From Cepaea nemoralis (Eukaryota > Mollusca > Gastropoda > Stylommatophora > Helicidae), in contig JACEFZ010001381.1 of NCBI GenBank assembly GCA_014155875.1, forward strand, positions 421,001 to 485,000: 64,000 nucleotides of DNA, written 5' to 3'. A model generated the notes under the pieces. The model did no database searches, had not been told where the DNA came from, and saw only the letters and a list, made by a program, of their open reading frames with translations. Position 1 is the stretch's first letter. Each line of letters begins with the position of its first letter. A program made the position numbers and the translations under genes. This document shows positions 1 through 10,737 of the stretch, piece by piece.

Positions 1-1812
1 CTCAACAAAAATAATCCTGCCAAATATGAAGAAATTCACAGACAAGTCAGAATATTATGTAAGGAGGCAAAAGAAGCATAGCTTGAGAGAAATTGCCTAG
101 AAATTGAAAAACAACACATCAGTCAAAATACTAAATTAGTGCACAAAAGAATTCAGGAACTTACTAATAAAAGAACAAGTACATCAGCATTCTGTCTAAA
201 AACTAAAGATGGCAAAATCATAATAGAAGAAGATCAGATTCTACGTGTATGGTCAGATTATGTGAAAAACCTTTATGATGATAACAGAGATGAACAGTAT
301 GATATTCGATTTAATAATGAAGGACCGCCAGTTTTGAAGATAGAGGTTCAAAATGTTCTTAAACATGTGAAAGCTGGCAAGGCCCCCAGTTCAGATAACA
401 TCGCAACAGAAATGGTTAAAAAAGCTTAGAAGAATATGGAATAGATCAAGTCACCAGACTGCTGAAAACATGATATGAAACCAGAGAAATACCTTCTGGA
501 TTATGTAATTCTATATTTATTGCAATCCCAAAGAAATCAGGAGCCTTGGAATGTGATCAACATAGAACAATTAGTATAATGAGTCACATCACAAAGATTT
601 TGCTACGAATTATGCAAAGAGTGAGGAAGAAAATACAACCTGAAATAGGGAAGAACAATGTGGGTTTGTAGAAGGAAAGGGTACAGTAAATGCTGTATAT
701 ATGCTGGTGATCAGTTATTGAACGTTCTATAGAAGTAAACAAAGATATACATCTTTGCTTTATTGACTACACAAAGGCTTTCGATAGAGTAAGACATGTC
801 AACATGGTAGATATGCTTGCAGATCTACAAATTGATGGGAAAGACATTAGACTTATAATAAACATATATTGGAAACAACAAGCTGCCATAAGGATTGATA
901 ATGAAGTGGGACAATATCAGCCTATTAAGAGAGGTGTAAGGCAGGAATGTGTAATGTCTCCGGATCTTGTTTCCCTATACAGTGAAAATATTTTCAGAAA
1001 TGTAGAAGATATAAATGGAATCAGCATTGGAGGACGAAACATCAACAACATTAGATATGCAGATGATACAGTATTGATTGCAGACAATGAGCAGGATCTG
1101 CAACAATTAGTAGATGCGGTTGTTGCACACAGTGAACAACTGGGGTTAGAATTAAATTGTAAAAAGACACAGATTATGGTCGTCACTAGGAAGAACGAAA
1201 TACCACAATGTAATATACAAGTAAATGGGAATATTCTTCAACAAGTGAATCGGTACAATTATCTCGGAACAGTCATAACATCTGATGGGAGATGCCTTGA
1301 AGAGATTAGAACAAGAATCGCCATGGCGAAAGTAGCCTTTAGCAAGATGAAAAACATACTGACCAATACAAAGATGTCAATTAAAAAGAGTGTTGAGGTG
1401 CTACATAGTCTGTTTTTCGTATGGATGTGAAACTTGGACAATGAGCAGTCAAGCTGAAAAACATCTGATGGCTGCAGAAATGTGGTTTCTGAGGAGAATG
1501 CAAAGAATACCATGGACAGACAGAAAAACCAATGACCAAGTACTACAGGAGACAAATGAAAATCGTAAATTGATTAGAGATATTAGACGTAGACAGTCAA
1601 CATTGTTTGGACATGTTATAAGAAGAAATGAATTGGAGAACTTGGTGACAACTGGCAAGATCGAAGGGAACAGACCAAGGGGAAGACCAAGAATATTGGA
1701 TGGCTTGGCCACATGGCATGGTCGAGACAGGAACACTGAGATGATCCATGACTCTGGTGATCAAGTGAAATGGCCAGTCATGACCGCCCACGCTTTCCGG
1801 CATGATTAATTG
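1..1812 (+). mobile_element. RTE-like LINE remnant, degenerate reverse transcriptase, cut by window edge
   Basis: Decayed non-LTR retrotransposon. Three frame pieces follow the usual order: a linker before the RT (139-429), the RT palm (804-1430) with YADD in NNIRYADDTVLIAD and the upstream block GVRQECVMSPDL (family form RQGCVLSPDL), and a C-terminal domain (1390-1809) with EMWFLRRMQRIPWTDR and TGKIEGNRPRGRPR. Stops and frame breaks between the pieces, for example near 430 and 660-800, show that it is dead. The 3' end runs into ATTGATTATT-like sequence, in keeping with the short simple-repeat 3' ends of RTE elements. The 5' part lies beyond the left edge. Clade assignment is from remembered motif resemblance; RT identity is certain. 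Confidence 0.85.
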
Positions 1813-2540
1813 ATTATTTTAAATATAGTTTTATATCCTGTATGTTAATTTTCTAGATGATCATTCTTTATTCTATACTTAGATTTTTTGTTAAAAATTG
1901 ATTAAGAATCTGCTGGATTTGTTAATTGGAAGAATTTTATGCTGTCTGAATTTCTTTGGCATTTTGCTAAACTCTTAATGGTTTATGATAGAGAATATAT
2001 AGTATTATCATCATCTGCCATGTTGGCTGGTGCAAATGATAATAAGTTCCTCCACAATTATCTGCATTTTTGCTGTTTCAGCCACTGATGATCTTCCATG
2101 CCATTCTGTCAATCCGTCAAGCATTTGCTTCATCTGTCAATCTTAAATCTCATTATTCTCAGTCGGCATGATTATCTTGAGACCAGTTCTTCCCATAGTG
2201 TGATGAAGACATGACAAATGTCTTGTCTTAATGTGGGTTATTATGTCTTTGTGACTAGTATAGCATGCTTAAAATTTGACTATTCTGGATACTTCATCAG
2301 ACATCTATGGTGGTGGCAGTAATGGAAGATCTGGAGGATTTGGCTCTAGTCGTGGTGATGGTGTATATAAATCTATAAATGTATGTAACAGCAAACGCAG
2401 AAGCCAGGATCATGGTGATAGATGGGATTGGCATGAGGAGGTTGAAAGAGGTAATTTCATGAATCCATCAAGTTACTGCAGGTGTAAAAGGACTACAATT
2501 TGTTCTTCAGGCACAGAGTTGCTTTAATGCTGAGGTTGAA
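1813..2540 (+). repeat. First copy of a direct duplication carrying exon D1
   Basis: This stretch is repeated at about 4664-5370. Both copies hold the same intron sequence (for example AGAATCTGCTGGATTTG at 1909 and 4759), the same splice context and a 150-bp glycine-rich exon. The copies have diverged by many substitutions and small indels, so the duplication is older than the KH module duplications further right. Confidence 0.85.
2301..2450 (+). CDS. Exon D1 of the KH-domain gene: glycine/arginine-rich segment
   Basis: The exon is preceded by ATACTTCATCAG and followed by GTAATT. It is 150 bp, phase 1 at both ends, so it can be added or skipped without shifting the frame. The translation starts IYGGGSNGRSGGFGSSRGDG and ends in a charged, Trp-containing stretch (DRWDWHEEVERG). 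Gly/Arg/Ser-rich low-complexity sequence of this kind is common beside KH and helicase domains in RNA-binding proteins. Paralogous exons lie at 5161-5310 (very similar) and 8679-8795 (divergent). Exon status rests on the open frame, the splice signals and the conserved phase; there is no transcript evidence. Confidence 0.7.
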
Positions 2541-2917
2541 GCAATTCACCATTTCTTCCAGATCTGCATTACTTAGAATGGCCATATCTCACGCCATCTG
2601 CATCTGGTGACTGTCTTTTGTTTTCTTCAGTGCATATTTATCTTCCATTTTAACTATGTCCTCATATATCTTGTCACTGATTCTTTGAGCATGCTAATCG
2701 ACAACTGAATCGCTGATGGTTGTATAATTTTGTGGCCAATCTGCTTCACAAATCTTTCAAAGAATGCCTCTCCCTTCTCCTCGTCAGATCTCAGTGGTTG
2801 ACCATTTTCATACATCATGCCAAATGAGTGTAAGATGGATGCTGGTTGTCTGCTATTATCGCAGGGAATTAGTATGACTCTTGCAGTTGGTTTAGAATCT
2901 TCAGTAGGTTTGGTCAC
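2530..2917 (-). pseudogene. Probable LINE ORF fragment, linker region before the reverse transcriptase
   Basis: A minus-strand frame (2654-2917) contains RSDEEKGEAFFERFVKQ, which resembles the 'deeKAeaF..hF' stretch that lies between endonuclease and RT in many LINE polyproteins. Sequence toward 2530 continues in a related frame. No RT core follows, so this is a short remnant. It could be a chance frame; nothing else identifies it. Confidence 0.35.
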
Positions 2918-3314
2918 AGTCTGTCATGGGTCTTTCCTTTATTTGCCAGACTAGTGTCTGCTCAAGATGCTCCGTGAGGAAGGGACTAGAGTTCTTAGTC
3001 TAAACCCTAAACCTGACATATCAGCGCCTCTGCATCCTGGTTATTTCTGCATTGACTTCTTAATTTTATTGGTTTAAGTATTGGAGTTTATTTTATAAAA
3101 CTGCTTTCTATCCTTTTTATCTGTGTAAACAATTGTGGTTTCATATTTGATTGCAGATATTTGCCTCATGGTTACTAAGTCACATGTAGATGCCAGCATC
3201 AAACTTATTGCTCCTATTTCCTTCAGTTGTAAATTATATTTTTATTGTTGATTGGATATTTTGTTTGACATTACCGTTAAATTGTTTTTTAAAAATTGTT
3301 TTTAAATCATAATA

Positions 3315-4635
3315 CGAGAGGAAGTCAATAAATAAGTCACAAATGGCTGTGGAAAAATAACTAAATATGATAACTTGAAACCGATTTATTTTTATACATA
3401 CATTGTCCCTTTATTTCTCAACATAATTTCCACCAACATTGAAGCACTTATCCCATCGTTTTATCGGTCCTCCCAAACCGGCTGCATAGAACTGCGTGCT
3501 CTGTTTTCTAAACCACGGTTTCATTTCACATTCAACTTCGGCGTCAATTGCGAAATGTCTCCTGCCAAGGTGGGTTTTCAGTGGATCAAAAAGGTGGAAA
3601 TCGCTAGGGGCTAAGTCAGGGCTGTAAGGTGGATGGTGCAGAACTTCCAACCTTAGTTGGTTAATTTTCTGCTGAGTTAATCGAGCCGTATATGGTCTGG
3701 CATTGTCATGAAGAAGCTACACTCCTATAGTCAGCAATCCTGGACGTTTTCCTTGAATTGCATCATGAAGCATCGATGGAATTTCACAGTACGATTAAGA
3801 ATTCACATTGTCACCTTTCGTCTTGAAATTTATTAAAAGCACTTCTTGACAATCCCAGAACACTCAGCATAACCTTCCTTGCTGATGGCGTAACCTTGAA
3901 TTTTTGGACACGAGGCGAAGAAGGATGTTTCCATTGCATTGAAGCACGCTTTGATTCGGGCTGGTAGTGATGCACCCATGATTCGTCCCCAGTAAGAATC
4001 CTGTTCAGCATGTCTTCTCCTTCATCCTACTATCGACAGAGATGATGCAAGGACAGGCCAATTCGGTTAATTTTGTGTTCCTCTTTCAATTGTCTGGGTA
4101 CCCACCTTGAGCACACTTTCTTAAATTTCAATCGATCATGCATTATGCTGTATGCTGAACCATGTGAGCACCCTATTGCAGATGCTACAGAGCCTATCAT
4201 TACTCGCCTGTCACCTCTAATCATCTCCACCCGCTGCACGGATGCTTCTGTTGCAATCTGAACAGGACGACCAGATTGGATTTCATCAACAATTTTAGAG
4301 CCTTGAGAAAATTTTCTACCCAGCTATGCACCGCTTTACGGGACAAACATTTGTCAGCATAAACAGGAAGCATTTCCTTATGAATGTCCTTTGCAGGCAG
4401 TCCTTTTGCCCACAAAAAACGCACAATAGCACGTTGCTCTTTGGTTGTACACTCCGTAAGTACAGTCGCCATTTTGTTTATGCGCTGCGCATGCGCATGA
4501 GACACCTAGCGCCACCTGACGAACGGGAATATAAAGTTTGATGTTGCTGTCACCTAATGACACCTGTAGAAAACACCAACTACATTTACCTGCCATCCCA
4601 CAGAACTGTGTGACTTACTTATTGACTTTCCCTCG
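3315..4635 (-). mobile_element. Mariner element with terminal inverted repeats and TA target duplication
   Basis: The left end starts CGAGAGGAAGTCAATAAATA and the right end, read on the minus strand, starts CGAGGGAAAGTCAATAAGTA, so the termini are imperfect inverted repeats. Both ends are flanked by TA (3313-3314 and 4636-4637), the mariner/Tc1 target. The length of 1321 bp is typical of mariner. It sits in the intron between the duplicated exons D1 and D2, antisense to the host gene, and is absent from the paralogous position near 2300, so it was inserted after or during that local duplication. Confidence 0.93.
3411..4505 (-). pseudogene. Mariner transposase, broken
   Basis: Four minus-strand frame pieces (4221-4505, 4030-4239, 3811-4011, 3411-3650) follow the order of a mariner transposase. 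The N-terminal piece has the helix-turn-helix region (REAVHSW-like SRKAVHSWVENF). The third has LTGDESWVHHYQPESK, the first catalytic Asp region. A HDNARPYTA block is readable near 3690-3720, the second Asp. The last has YSPDLAPSDFHLF, the family signature carrying the third Asp of D,D34D. Frameshifts and stops between the pieces mean no intact transposase. Intact relatives are about 340-350 residues. Confidence 0.9.
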
Positions 4636-4663
4636 TATATTGATTAATAATTTATGTTTCTGT

Positions 4664-5370
4664 TTATTTTAAATATATTTTTATATCCTGTGTGTTAATT
4701 TCTTTGCTGATCGTTCTTTATTCTATTCTTAGATTTAAAAAAATATTGACTGAGAATCTGCTGGATTTGATAATTGGAAGAATTTTATGCTTTCTTAATT
4801 TCTGTGGTATTTTTCTAAATTCTGAATAGTTATGATAAAGAATAAATAGTAATTAGTATTATTATCATCTGCCATGTCGGCTGGGGCATATGATAAGTTC
4901 CTCCACAATTATCTGCATTTTTGCTATTTCAACTGCTGATTATCTTCCATGCCATTCTGTCAATCCATCAAGCATTTGCTCCATCTGTCAATCTTTATCT
5001 TTAACACACTCAATTTTCTCAGTTGTCATGATGATCTCGAGACCAGTTCTTCTCATGACATGATGAAAACGTGGTAAATGTCTTGTCTTAATGTGGGTAA
5101 TTATGTCTTTGTGGCTGGTATAGCATGCTTAAAATTTGACTTTTCTTGATACTTCAGTAGATGTCTCTGGTGGTGGTTGCAGTGGAAGATCTGGAGGATT
5201 TGGCTCTGGTCGTGGTGAAGATGTGTATAAATCTAGAAATATATATAACAGTGAACGCAGAGGCCAGAAAAATGACGATAGACGGGATTGGCATGAGGAG
5301 GATGAAAAAGGTAAGTTCATGAATCCGTCAAGTTACTGCAGGTGTAAAAGGACTACAATTTGTTATATTT
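4664..5370 (+). repeat. Second copy of the direct duplication carrying exon D2
   Basis: Counterpart of 1813-2540. It includes the intron lead-in, the acceptor, exon D2 and the start of the next intron. In this copy the exon keeps the same length, phase and splice sites, which suggests selection on both copies. Confidence 0.85.
5161..5310 (+). CDS. Exon D2 of the KH-domain gene: glycine/arginine-rich segment, paralogue of D1
   Basis: Acceptor CTTCAGTAG, donor GTAAGT (a strong consensus donor), 150 bp, phase 1-1. The translation begins VSGGGCSGRSGGFGSGRGED and ends DRRDWHEEDEKG. Compared with D1, substitutions keep the Gly/Arg pattern and the WHEE motif, and there is no indel. The duplication therefore adds about 50 residues to the low-complexity region. 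The identity of the whole protein is not known from this exon alone. Confidence 0.72.
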
Positions 5371-6139
5371 GTGATGAGTTGCAGGAGCCATAGTGGCTAG
5401 TTTACATGCCTACCAAAACAGTGGTTCAGGATCAAACCCACAGCCAGCAGTGGCAAGGTCCTTGTGTCTTCCAACCAGCACGGCTTTGGGGATCAACCCA
5501 GTCTCAAGAAATGGGTTTAAGATATCTCTCAGAATTGTATGGATTAAGAAAGGTGGCGAGACAGCGAGCTGGCCACCTCGCCTCAGTATGCCACAGCCTA
5601 GATTATGTAAGGGCCTGATATTTCAAACCCCAACAGCAGTATCTGATATGAGATTACTTTTACTTGATGAAAACATATTATGTCTATTTTAAACAGTTTG
5701 ATGCATATATTGGTCCATTGATAAGTTGCAGGGTTGGATTTTGTCAACCAATATGACGGAGTGAACATAGCTTCGCGAAATGAGTACAGGTTACAGGAGA
5801 AACTGCAAACATGACCAAGCTGAGACAGGGCAAAGGTCTTTGTCACTTCTTATGCTCAAGAAGCAGTAGACCACTAGCAATTGGACATTAAGTGTTCACA
5901 GTTGGCTCTGTTAGAATGGCAAGCAAAATTGATGCCGTGAAATCAACATCACATGCCCAATGACAGCATAAAGACGCACTCTCTTGTGCAGGAGTAACTT
6001 CAGAGCACCACTCTGTGCAGCTGTGCATGCTCTTAATAAGTTAATAGGAACTGACTAAAAAAAAAAAACAGCTGTTTTCACAGTCTTGAAGTCTTTTCTC
6101 TAAAACATCTGATGTCCCAAACAAAGAGGCTGAGGCTCG
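5311..6139. other. Intron sequence, nothing recognised
   Basis: After the D2 donor the sequence resembles the post-D1 intron for about 60 bp. From about 5390 I see no feature I can name. Open frames here are short and show no known motif. Confidence 0.5.
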
Positions 6140-6600
6140 TCCAGGAGTTGTGTAGACAAATAGAACTTGTGCAGTAGTAAATACCATCTTGCTGTGGTAC
6201 CCCTAGAAATGAAAAGACAGATGAGCTCGCAAAGGCAACCAACCCATCACAGAGCTTTAAAGAAACATGGAAAGAAACTCATAAATTAATCCATGAAAAT
6301 AAAATTGAAAAAACAATATGAAGATAAAGCAGATTGTGATAGTATCAACAAGCTAAACAGATATGAATAGATAAGAATGTTCAGACACAGAACAGGACTG
6401 TGGACTGGGAGCACACTTTGGCTGAATGGGTCTCAGAGATTCTGCCACTTACAATTGTGAAACACCACAGGGAACTCCAGAGCATATCCCACAAGACTGC
6501 CCAGAATGTGTCCCTGGAGTAACTCTACATGACAGATTGTTGGGAACTGGTGAAGGCCTCAGATTTCTAACATTTTCATGACCCTGCTGGAATAGATGCG
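6140..6600 (+). pseudogene. Remnant of another RNase H-bearing LINE (RNase H end and C-terminal zinc motif)
   Basis: One frame near 6195 reads CCGTPRNEKTDELAK, matching the last RNase H block HCGxPGNExADxLAK of LINEs. Further on (about 6375-6500) the frame contains a degenerate RTG..GLG segment and CETPQGTPEHIPQDCPE, matching the C-terminal Cys/His motif of such elements. Several stops interrupt it. The sequence is clearly different from the RH-LINE family in the rest of the window. Confidence 0.6.
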
Positions 6601-6667
6601 TAGCAGATATTGTTCGCTGAAAAAGAAGAGTGCTGGATAGTTTTCAGGGAAGAAATAGTCATTCATT

Positions 6668-7290
6668 GTTGTTGTGCTATAACTTAGTATATCTGAAAAC
6701 ATTTTACTCCATAATGGCATTATCTGACGTGGGATTACTTTGACTTGTTATGTTGTGATCTAGTATGTATGAAGACACCTCGCACCCTTATGGCAATATC
6801 TGAGGTGGGATTACTTTGACTTGTTATGTTGCGACCTATTTATATGTAGCATTTCACACCCTAATGGCAATATCTGACTTGGGATTACTTGGATTTGTTA
6901 TGTTGTGACCTAGTATATATGAAGACACCTCGCACCCTTATGGCAATATCTGATGTGGAATTGAATCTCCATGGTGAAGTGGCCAAGCCGTCCAACTTGG
7001 GCTCCAAAGTTTGTGGGTTCGATTGCGGGCCGTTTTCTTCTTTTCACGAGTGCACTTTTTTCGGAGACTCCTGGGGGTCATCGTTGGATCCATGGATGTT
7101 CATGCTTGTTGCGACGCTTTCTGCGCTGCGGAAAGAGACTGAGCCATATGGGATAAAACCCGGTGCAATGAAGTCAATCCTGTCAACTTTTAAGCGGCTT
7201 TTTAAGCTGATGTGGGATTACTTGAATTTGTTATTCTGTGACCTAGTATATATGAAGACACCTCGCACCCTTATGGCAATATCTGTGATG
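6668..7290 (+). repeat. Minisatellite, about 74-76 bp unit, interrupted by a SINE
   Basis: Three units, each starting at GGGATTACTT, begin at about 6731, 6807 and 6881. A degenerate unit precedes them and one more follows after a 248-bp insertion (7213 on). The units contain the shared blocks GAAGACACCTCGCACCC and ATGGCAATATCTGA. The spacing is 76 then 74 bp. No coding role is apparent. Confidence 0.85.
6959..7206 (+). mobile_element. tRNA-derived SINE candidate inserted in the minisatellite
   Basis: The 248-bp insert is bounded by a perfect 9-bp duplication CTGATGTGG (6950-6958 and 7207-7215). Its start carries TGGTGAAGTGG, an exact match to the pol III A-box consensus TRGYNNARNGG, and 39 bp later GGTTCGATTGC, a B-box with one mismatch. 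The rest (about 7040-7206) is not tRNA-like. Head, unrelated body and target duplication are what a SINE should have. A real tRNA gene is unlikely because the acceptor stem does not pair. Confidence 0.65.
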
Positions 7291-7396
7291 AGATGACTAT
7301 GACTGGTGTTGTACTGACCGCTCCTGGTGTTTTAAATATTAGTCACTTTCTGTACTCTTAGATGTATTTTTCAAAGCTGAGATTTATTACAATGTT

Positions 7397-7732
7397 GGCC
7401 CCATCCATCCATCCATCATGTGCCATGCCGGTAAGCGTGGGCGGTCATGTTCTGCCATCTCACTCGATCACCAGAGTTGTGGATCAGCTGTGTGTTTCTG
7501 TCTCGACCATGCACAAGGCCAAGCCATCCAGGTACTTGCTTCTAGGTCTTCCCCTTGGTTTGTTCCCCTCGATCTTACCAGTTGTCACCATGTTCTCCAA
7601 ATCATTTCTTCTTATAACATGCCCCAAAAATTGTGACTGTCTACGTCTAATATCTCTAATCAGTTTACGATCTTCATTTGTTTCTTGAAGGACTTGTTCA
7701 TTGGTCTTTCTGGCTGTCCGTGGTATTCTTTG
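7397..7732 (-). mobile_element. RTE-like LINE 3' fragment, minus strand
   Basis: Read on the minus strand, this is the C-terminal coding end and 3' terminus of the family at 1-1812: an RGRPR stretch, a LATWHG-like segment and the final GGCATGGCACATG followed by GATGGATGGATGG. The 5' part is missing, the usual outcome of incomplete reverse transcription. The frame is broken. Confidence 0.75.
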
Positions 7733-7949
7733 ACCCAGGCTACAGCTTATTTAAGTGACATCAGCAACTCTCTACATAGGTACTTTAATGACAGCAGTTG
7801 GGCCAGACTTTAGAAAGGAATTTTATGTGATGTAATTGCATACAAGACAATCCTGCAAGTGATGTAGGTTGAAGATGTGCCCAAGGGGTAGGAATGGAGT
7901 CACACATGCCAAGGGAGACATAATACAGTCAGTATAACCTTGGCAGAGA

Positions 7950-8600
7950 ATATATAGAGCCGTGCAGTGGCAGAGCAGAGTTGCAAATAAGGTAGCCAAT
8001 AGAGGATATAACTGGAGAGGATGATTCAGTGCAGCAAGATGAGAGATTGGAATGGGATTTTACAGTTAGATGAAGTACAGCATATTCGAACAAGCCATCC
8101 AACATGAAAATGGAAGTGAAGGTGGTCACTGCAGCTCTGAAATGGCTTTCTGAGACTCCATTTAATAAGATTGTTGTGATAACTGACTCCCAGTGAATCC
8201 TCCACACCTGGAAGGTTCAATCTGGATGTTTCTAGCAAGAATGGTAGATGCACAGTCATCACACTTTCAGGAACAACAGTGGCTTTACTGTCCAGACCAT
8301 GTGTAAATGAAAGGACCTGTTGGCTGCGCGCCCCCCAACCTCCTCCCGGAAACTTCCAGGTGAAACACTAAAATTGAGCATGGGAGACATGTTACTGCCT
8401 ATAAATGAACACCAATTGCAAAAGGAAACACAAATCAGTGACTAAAAGAGACTGACTGATGGAGTCATAATACAGTGCAGTGCTCGCAGGAAGAATCGTG
8501 ATAAGAGGGGCAGAGGTATGCATAACTAACTGACTATTGCAACTATAAGTACCCATACTCTTTGATATCTTCTGAGAGAGACAGGGCACATATGGACATG
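7950..8600 (+). pseudogene. LINE RNase H domain remnant, third family
   Basis: A frame around 8110-8195 reads MEVKVVTAALKWLSE then KIVVITDSQ, the RNase H blocks with the catalytic Glu and second Asp. Further on come a degenerate PDHV..NERT block (last RNase H Asp region) and, near 8455-8585, a C-terminal segment with SARRK and LLRE..HIWTC. Stops and frameshifts are frequent. It lies in the intron before exon D3. Confidence 0.5.
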
Positions 8601-8678
8601 TACTGAGTGATGTGACACTGGGGTCTGATGACATTTTCTGGTTAATTGAAATGAATGTTTGTGTTTACTTCACAGCAG

Positions 8679-8795
8679 ACATCACTAGCGCTAGCAGTGG
8701 CACACGACGTGGAGGGTCTTCTAACAGGGATTACAGAGACCAGGATCGCCAGCACAATGGGGACAGATGGGGATCTCATGAGCATTATGATAAAG
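8679..8795 (+). CDS. Exon D3 of the KH-domain gene: Arg/Gly/Asp-rich segment
   Basis: Acceptor CACAGCAG (an alternative AG three bases earlier is also usable), donor GTATGT, 117 bp, phase 1-1. It encodes ITSASSGTRRGGSSNRDYRD, then DRWGSHEHYDKG, which matches the end of D1 and D2 (DRW..HEE...G). Its last base joins the first two of exon A1 to give Gly, in frame, so the glycine-rich region runs straight into the first KH domain. Confidence 0.75.
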
Positions 8796-8867
8796 GTATG
8801 TTTATGAAACTGCATGATGTACATTAACATGAATCAATATGGCAAATGACGATGATGGTGGAATTGT

Positions 8868-9118
8868 ATTCAACAATAAGAATGAGACAAACAGCTTTCT
8901 TGGGTCATGTGATTAGAAGAGAGGCATTGAAGAACATCGTGATGATTGGAAAAATCAAGGGGAAAAGAGTCAAATAGAGCCAAGAGAAATGTTGCTGGAT
9001 GGGCTAAGATGGTGGCATGGAGGAATATCATTAGCATAGTTGATACAGAACACCAAAGACCGAGATCTTTGGAGAGACATAAATGCCAACACCAGTTAGC
9101 AAGGCTCTTGATGATTAT
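8868..9118 (+). mobile_element. RTE-like LINE C-terminal fragment
   Basis: RMRQTAFLGHVIRREALKN is nearly the same as the segment at 51031-51090 of the better preserved RTE copy (QRQTAFLGHVMRREALEN). The fragment continues to the end of that ORF with a frameshift and stops. 5' truncated. Confidence 0.8.
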
Positions 9119-9155
9119 TGCTAACATTTAGTGTATTTCACATATTGATCCATTA

Positions 9156-9315
9156 CCTAAGAAACACCCGAGAAGGTTAACCCGGTCAACAAATGCCAGC
9201 AGAAGTTGGATGTGCTGGCCTAACGGCGCAAGAACGCAGCTCTGCTGTAAACAGGCACAATGCAATCACGTCCAAAAAGAAAAAAAAACTCAGGATGAAC
9301 GCAGAAGAAGAAGGA
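9156..9315 (+). mobile_element. RH-LINE 3' tail only (about 160 bp, 5' truncated)
   Basis: The sequence matches the last 160 bp of RH-LINE copies: GGTTAACCCGGTCAAC, GGCCTAACGGCGCAAGAACG, an A-rich run and a GAAGAAGAAGG tail. CCATTA flanks both sides (9150-9155 and 9316-9321), a plausible 6-bp target duplication. It shows that very short 3' pieces of this family can be inserted on their own. Confidence 0.8.
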
Positions 9316-9321
9316 CCATTA

Positions 9322-10157
9322 ACACACCATCTGTATTCCTAACACACAGAGTATTTGGTTGTGATGGAATAAGCCTTAATTCTCCTATACAGTGGTACAG
9401 TCACTGAGCTTTCATTTTCATAGCCAACAGTTGCTATCCTGTTTATTCATATAGAAGTCCTAGATAACCTGGACAAGAAATGAGAGTTGTAAGAAATAAA
9501 ACAGACAAGTCAAATATTTTCATTATATTAAAATATCTTCTACAAGGCATTCTACTTCAGCTGCCTTTCATCTCCCAATGAAGTTTAGACCCTCAACCAT
9601 CTCATGCCAAGCCCTTTGTAGGCTTGTTCATGATTGCTTGGAATGTGGAGCTACAGTTTTCTTAAAAAAACAGGGTAGCCAGTCTCACGCAATCCTCATT
9701 AGTTGCTCTTACAACTGGCATGGTAGGTTGTAGAATTGCTATTCTTTGCTTCCTTGTGGGCCTTGGTAACTTAGGGGTGTTTAAAAACCATACTGGACGG
9801 ACAAGTTGAAAGCAGATGGGCCAGAGGTAGAAAATGATACAAGTGGGAAGATAACATCAAAGATATGGGCAAACAGTAGTCTGTCAGAGTATTCAATCAA
9901 TGTGAGAGACAGAAGGTGTTAGAGATCCATAGCAGTTAACCATCATTTTGGAGGCTGCACTTAATTGATTTTATTAATTAGACTTACTGTTTCTTGTTTT
10001 CTTGCTGATGGGCAATGAGTAAAGAATAGGCTGTACTTGTTTTAAAAATGGTTTTATTAGAATTGATTGTACATAAACTCACACAAAAAATCTAAGCATA
10101 ATTAGCAGGTTTAAGTGTCCAGCTGTTGTATTCTTATTTGTTTGTTCTGTTTTTCAG
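9322..10157. other. Intron before exon A1; one faint LINE C-terminal trace
   Basis: No gene is seen. Around 9790-9960 a frame with WARGRKWYKWEDNIKDMG recalls the RGR..RWEDDIK motif at the C-terminus of some LINEs, with stops. From about 10068 the sequence becomes homologous to the starts of the other modules (24658, 44060, 59256). Confidence 0.4.
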
Positions 10158-10247
10158 GAACCCCTAGTTCTGGAGGTCACGGACAAGCAGTTGACGAGGA
10201 CTATGAAACTATCTGTGTAATATCTTCTGATGCCGGAAAAATTATAG
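10158..10247 (+). CDS. Exon A1: first half of KH domain 1
   Basis: Acceptor TTTTTCAG, donor GTATGG, 90 bp, phase 1-1. It encodes a linker (TPSSGGHGQAVDEDYE) and then ICVISSDAGKIIG, the first beta strand and helix of a KH domain up to the first Gly of the GXXG loop. The exon boundary splits that Gly codon. Same exon at 24747, 44149 and 59345. A1 has GGHGQ and DEDYE where A2 and A3 have GVHGQ and DEDNE. KH domains bind single-stranded nucleic acid through this helix-loop-helix. Confidence 0.85.
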
Positions 10248-10737
10248 GTATGGCTGCAATTGATTTTACATAGTTATGTCACACTAGATCAATCACACCG
10301 TAGTATATGCTTATCTAGACATTAGACAATGATTGATTATTTTCTCAACATTGCAATTCTTTGCCTCTATGTTATTGTTCTCTGATTTCATTGTTGTTTA
10401 TCCTAACTTACACACTGTTCAAAGTGACATTTTCTGTGGTTAGTACAAATCTCATGCTGAATCGTATGTGTTCTTCAGAATTGTTTACTCCAGATATGCA
10501 GCTGCAAGTCTTTCTAATTGAATTATTCCATGCTTGCACATTCCATTTAATTTCACTAAAACAGTATTTCTATGACAAGTTACAGTTAAATGTTACATGA
10601 AAACATGTGAATCTTCTTTTGTTCTCCTGCCTATTATTCTCCAATGGAACAAAGGTCCTCAACCGACTCATTCCAAGCCCTGCTATCCATGATTCTCTCA
10701 AATTCTCTTGCTCATGTCTTTTTAGATCTCCCTCTAT
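10248..10737. other. Intron after exon A, conserved in all four modules
   Basis: The sequence is nearly the same at 24837-25368, 44239-44770 and 59435-59966. A 79-codon frame at 10361-10600 recurs in each module, but it lies in intron sequence and has no recognisable domain; its conservation follows from the recent duplication. Confidence 0.6.

Noticed and set aside
2276..2527. Independent small gene starting at the ATG/TTG before exon D1
   Set aside because: Frame is open by chance through intron bases on both sides; splice sites and paralogy support a 150-bp exon instead.
6959..7040. Possible functional tRNA gene
   Set aside because: A and B boxes are present but no acceptor stem pairs; better explained as a SINE head.
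10361..10600. 79-codon frame (hydrophobic start) present in all four modules
   Set aside because: Intronic, no signal of coding constraint; identity reflects recent duplication of the whole intron.
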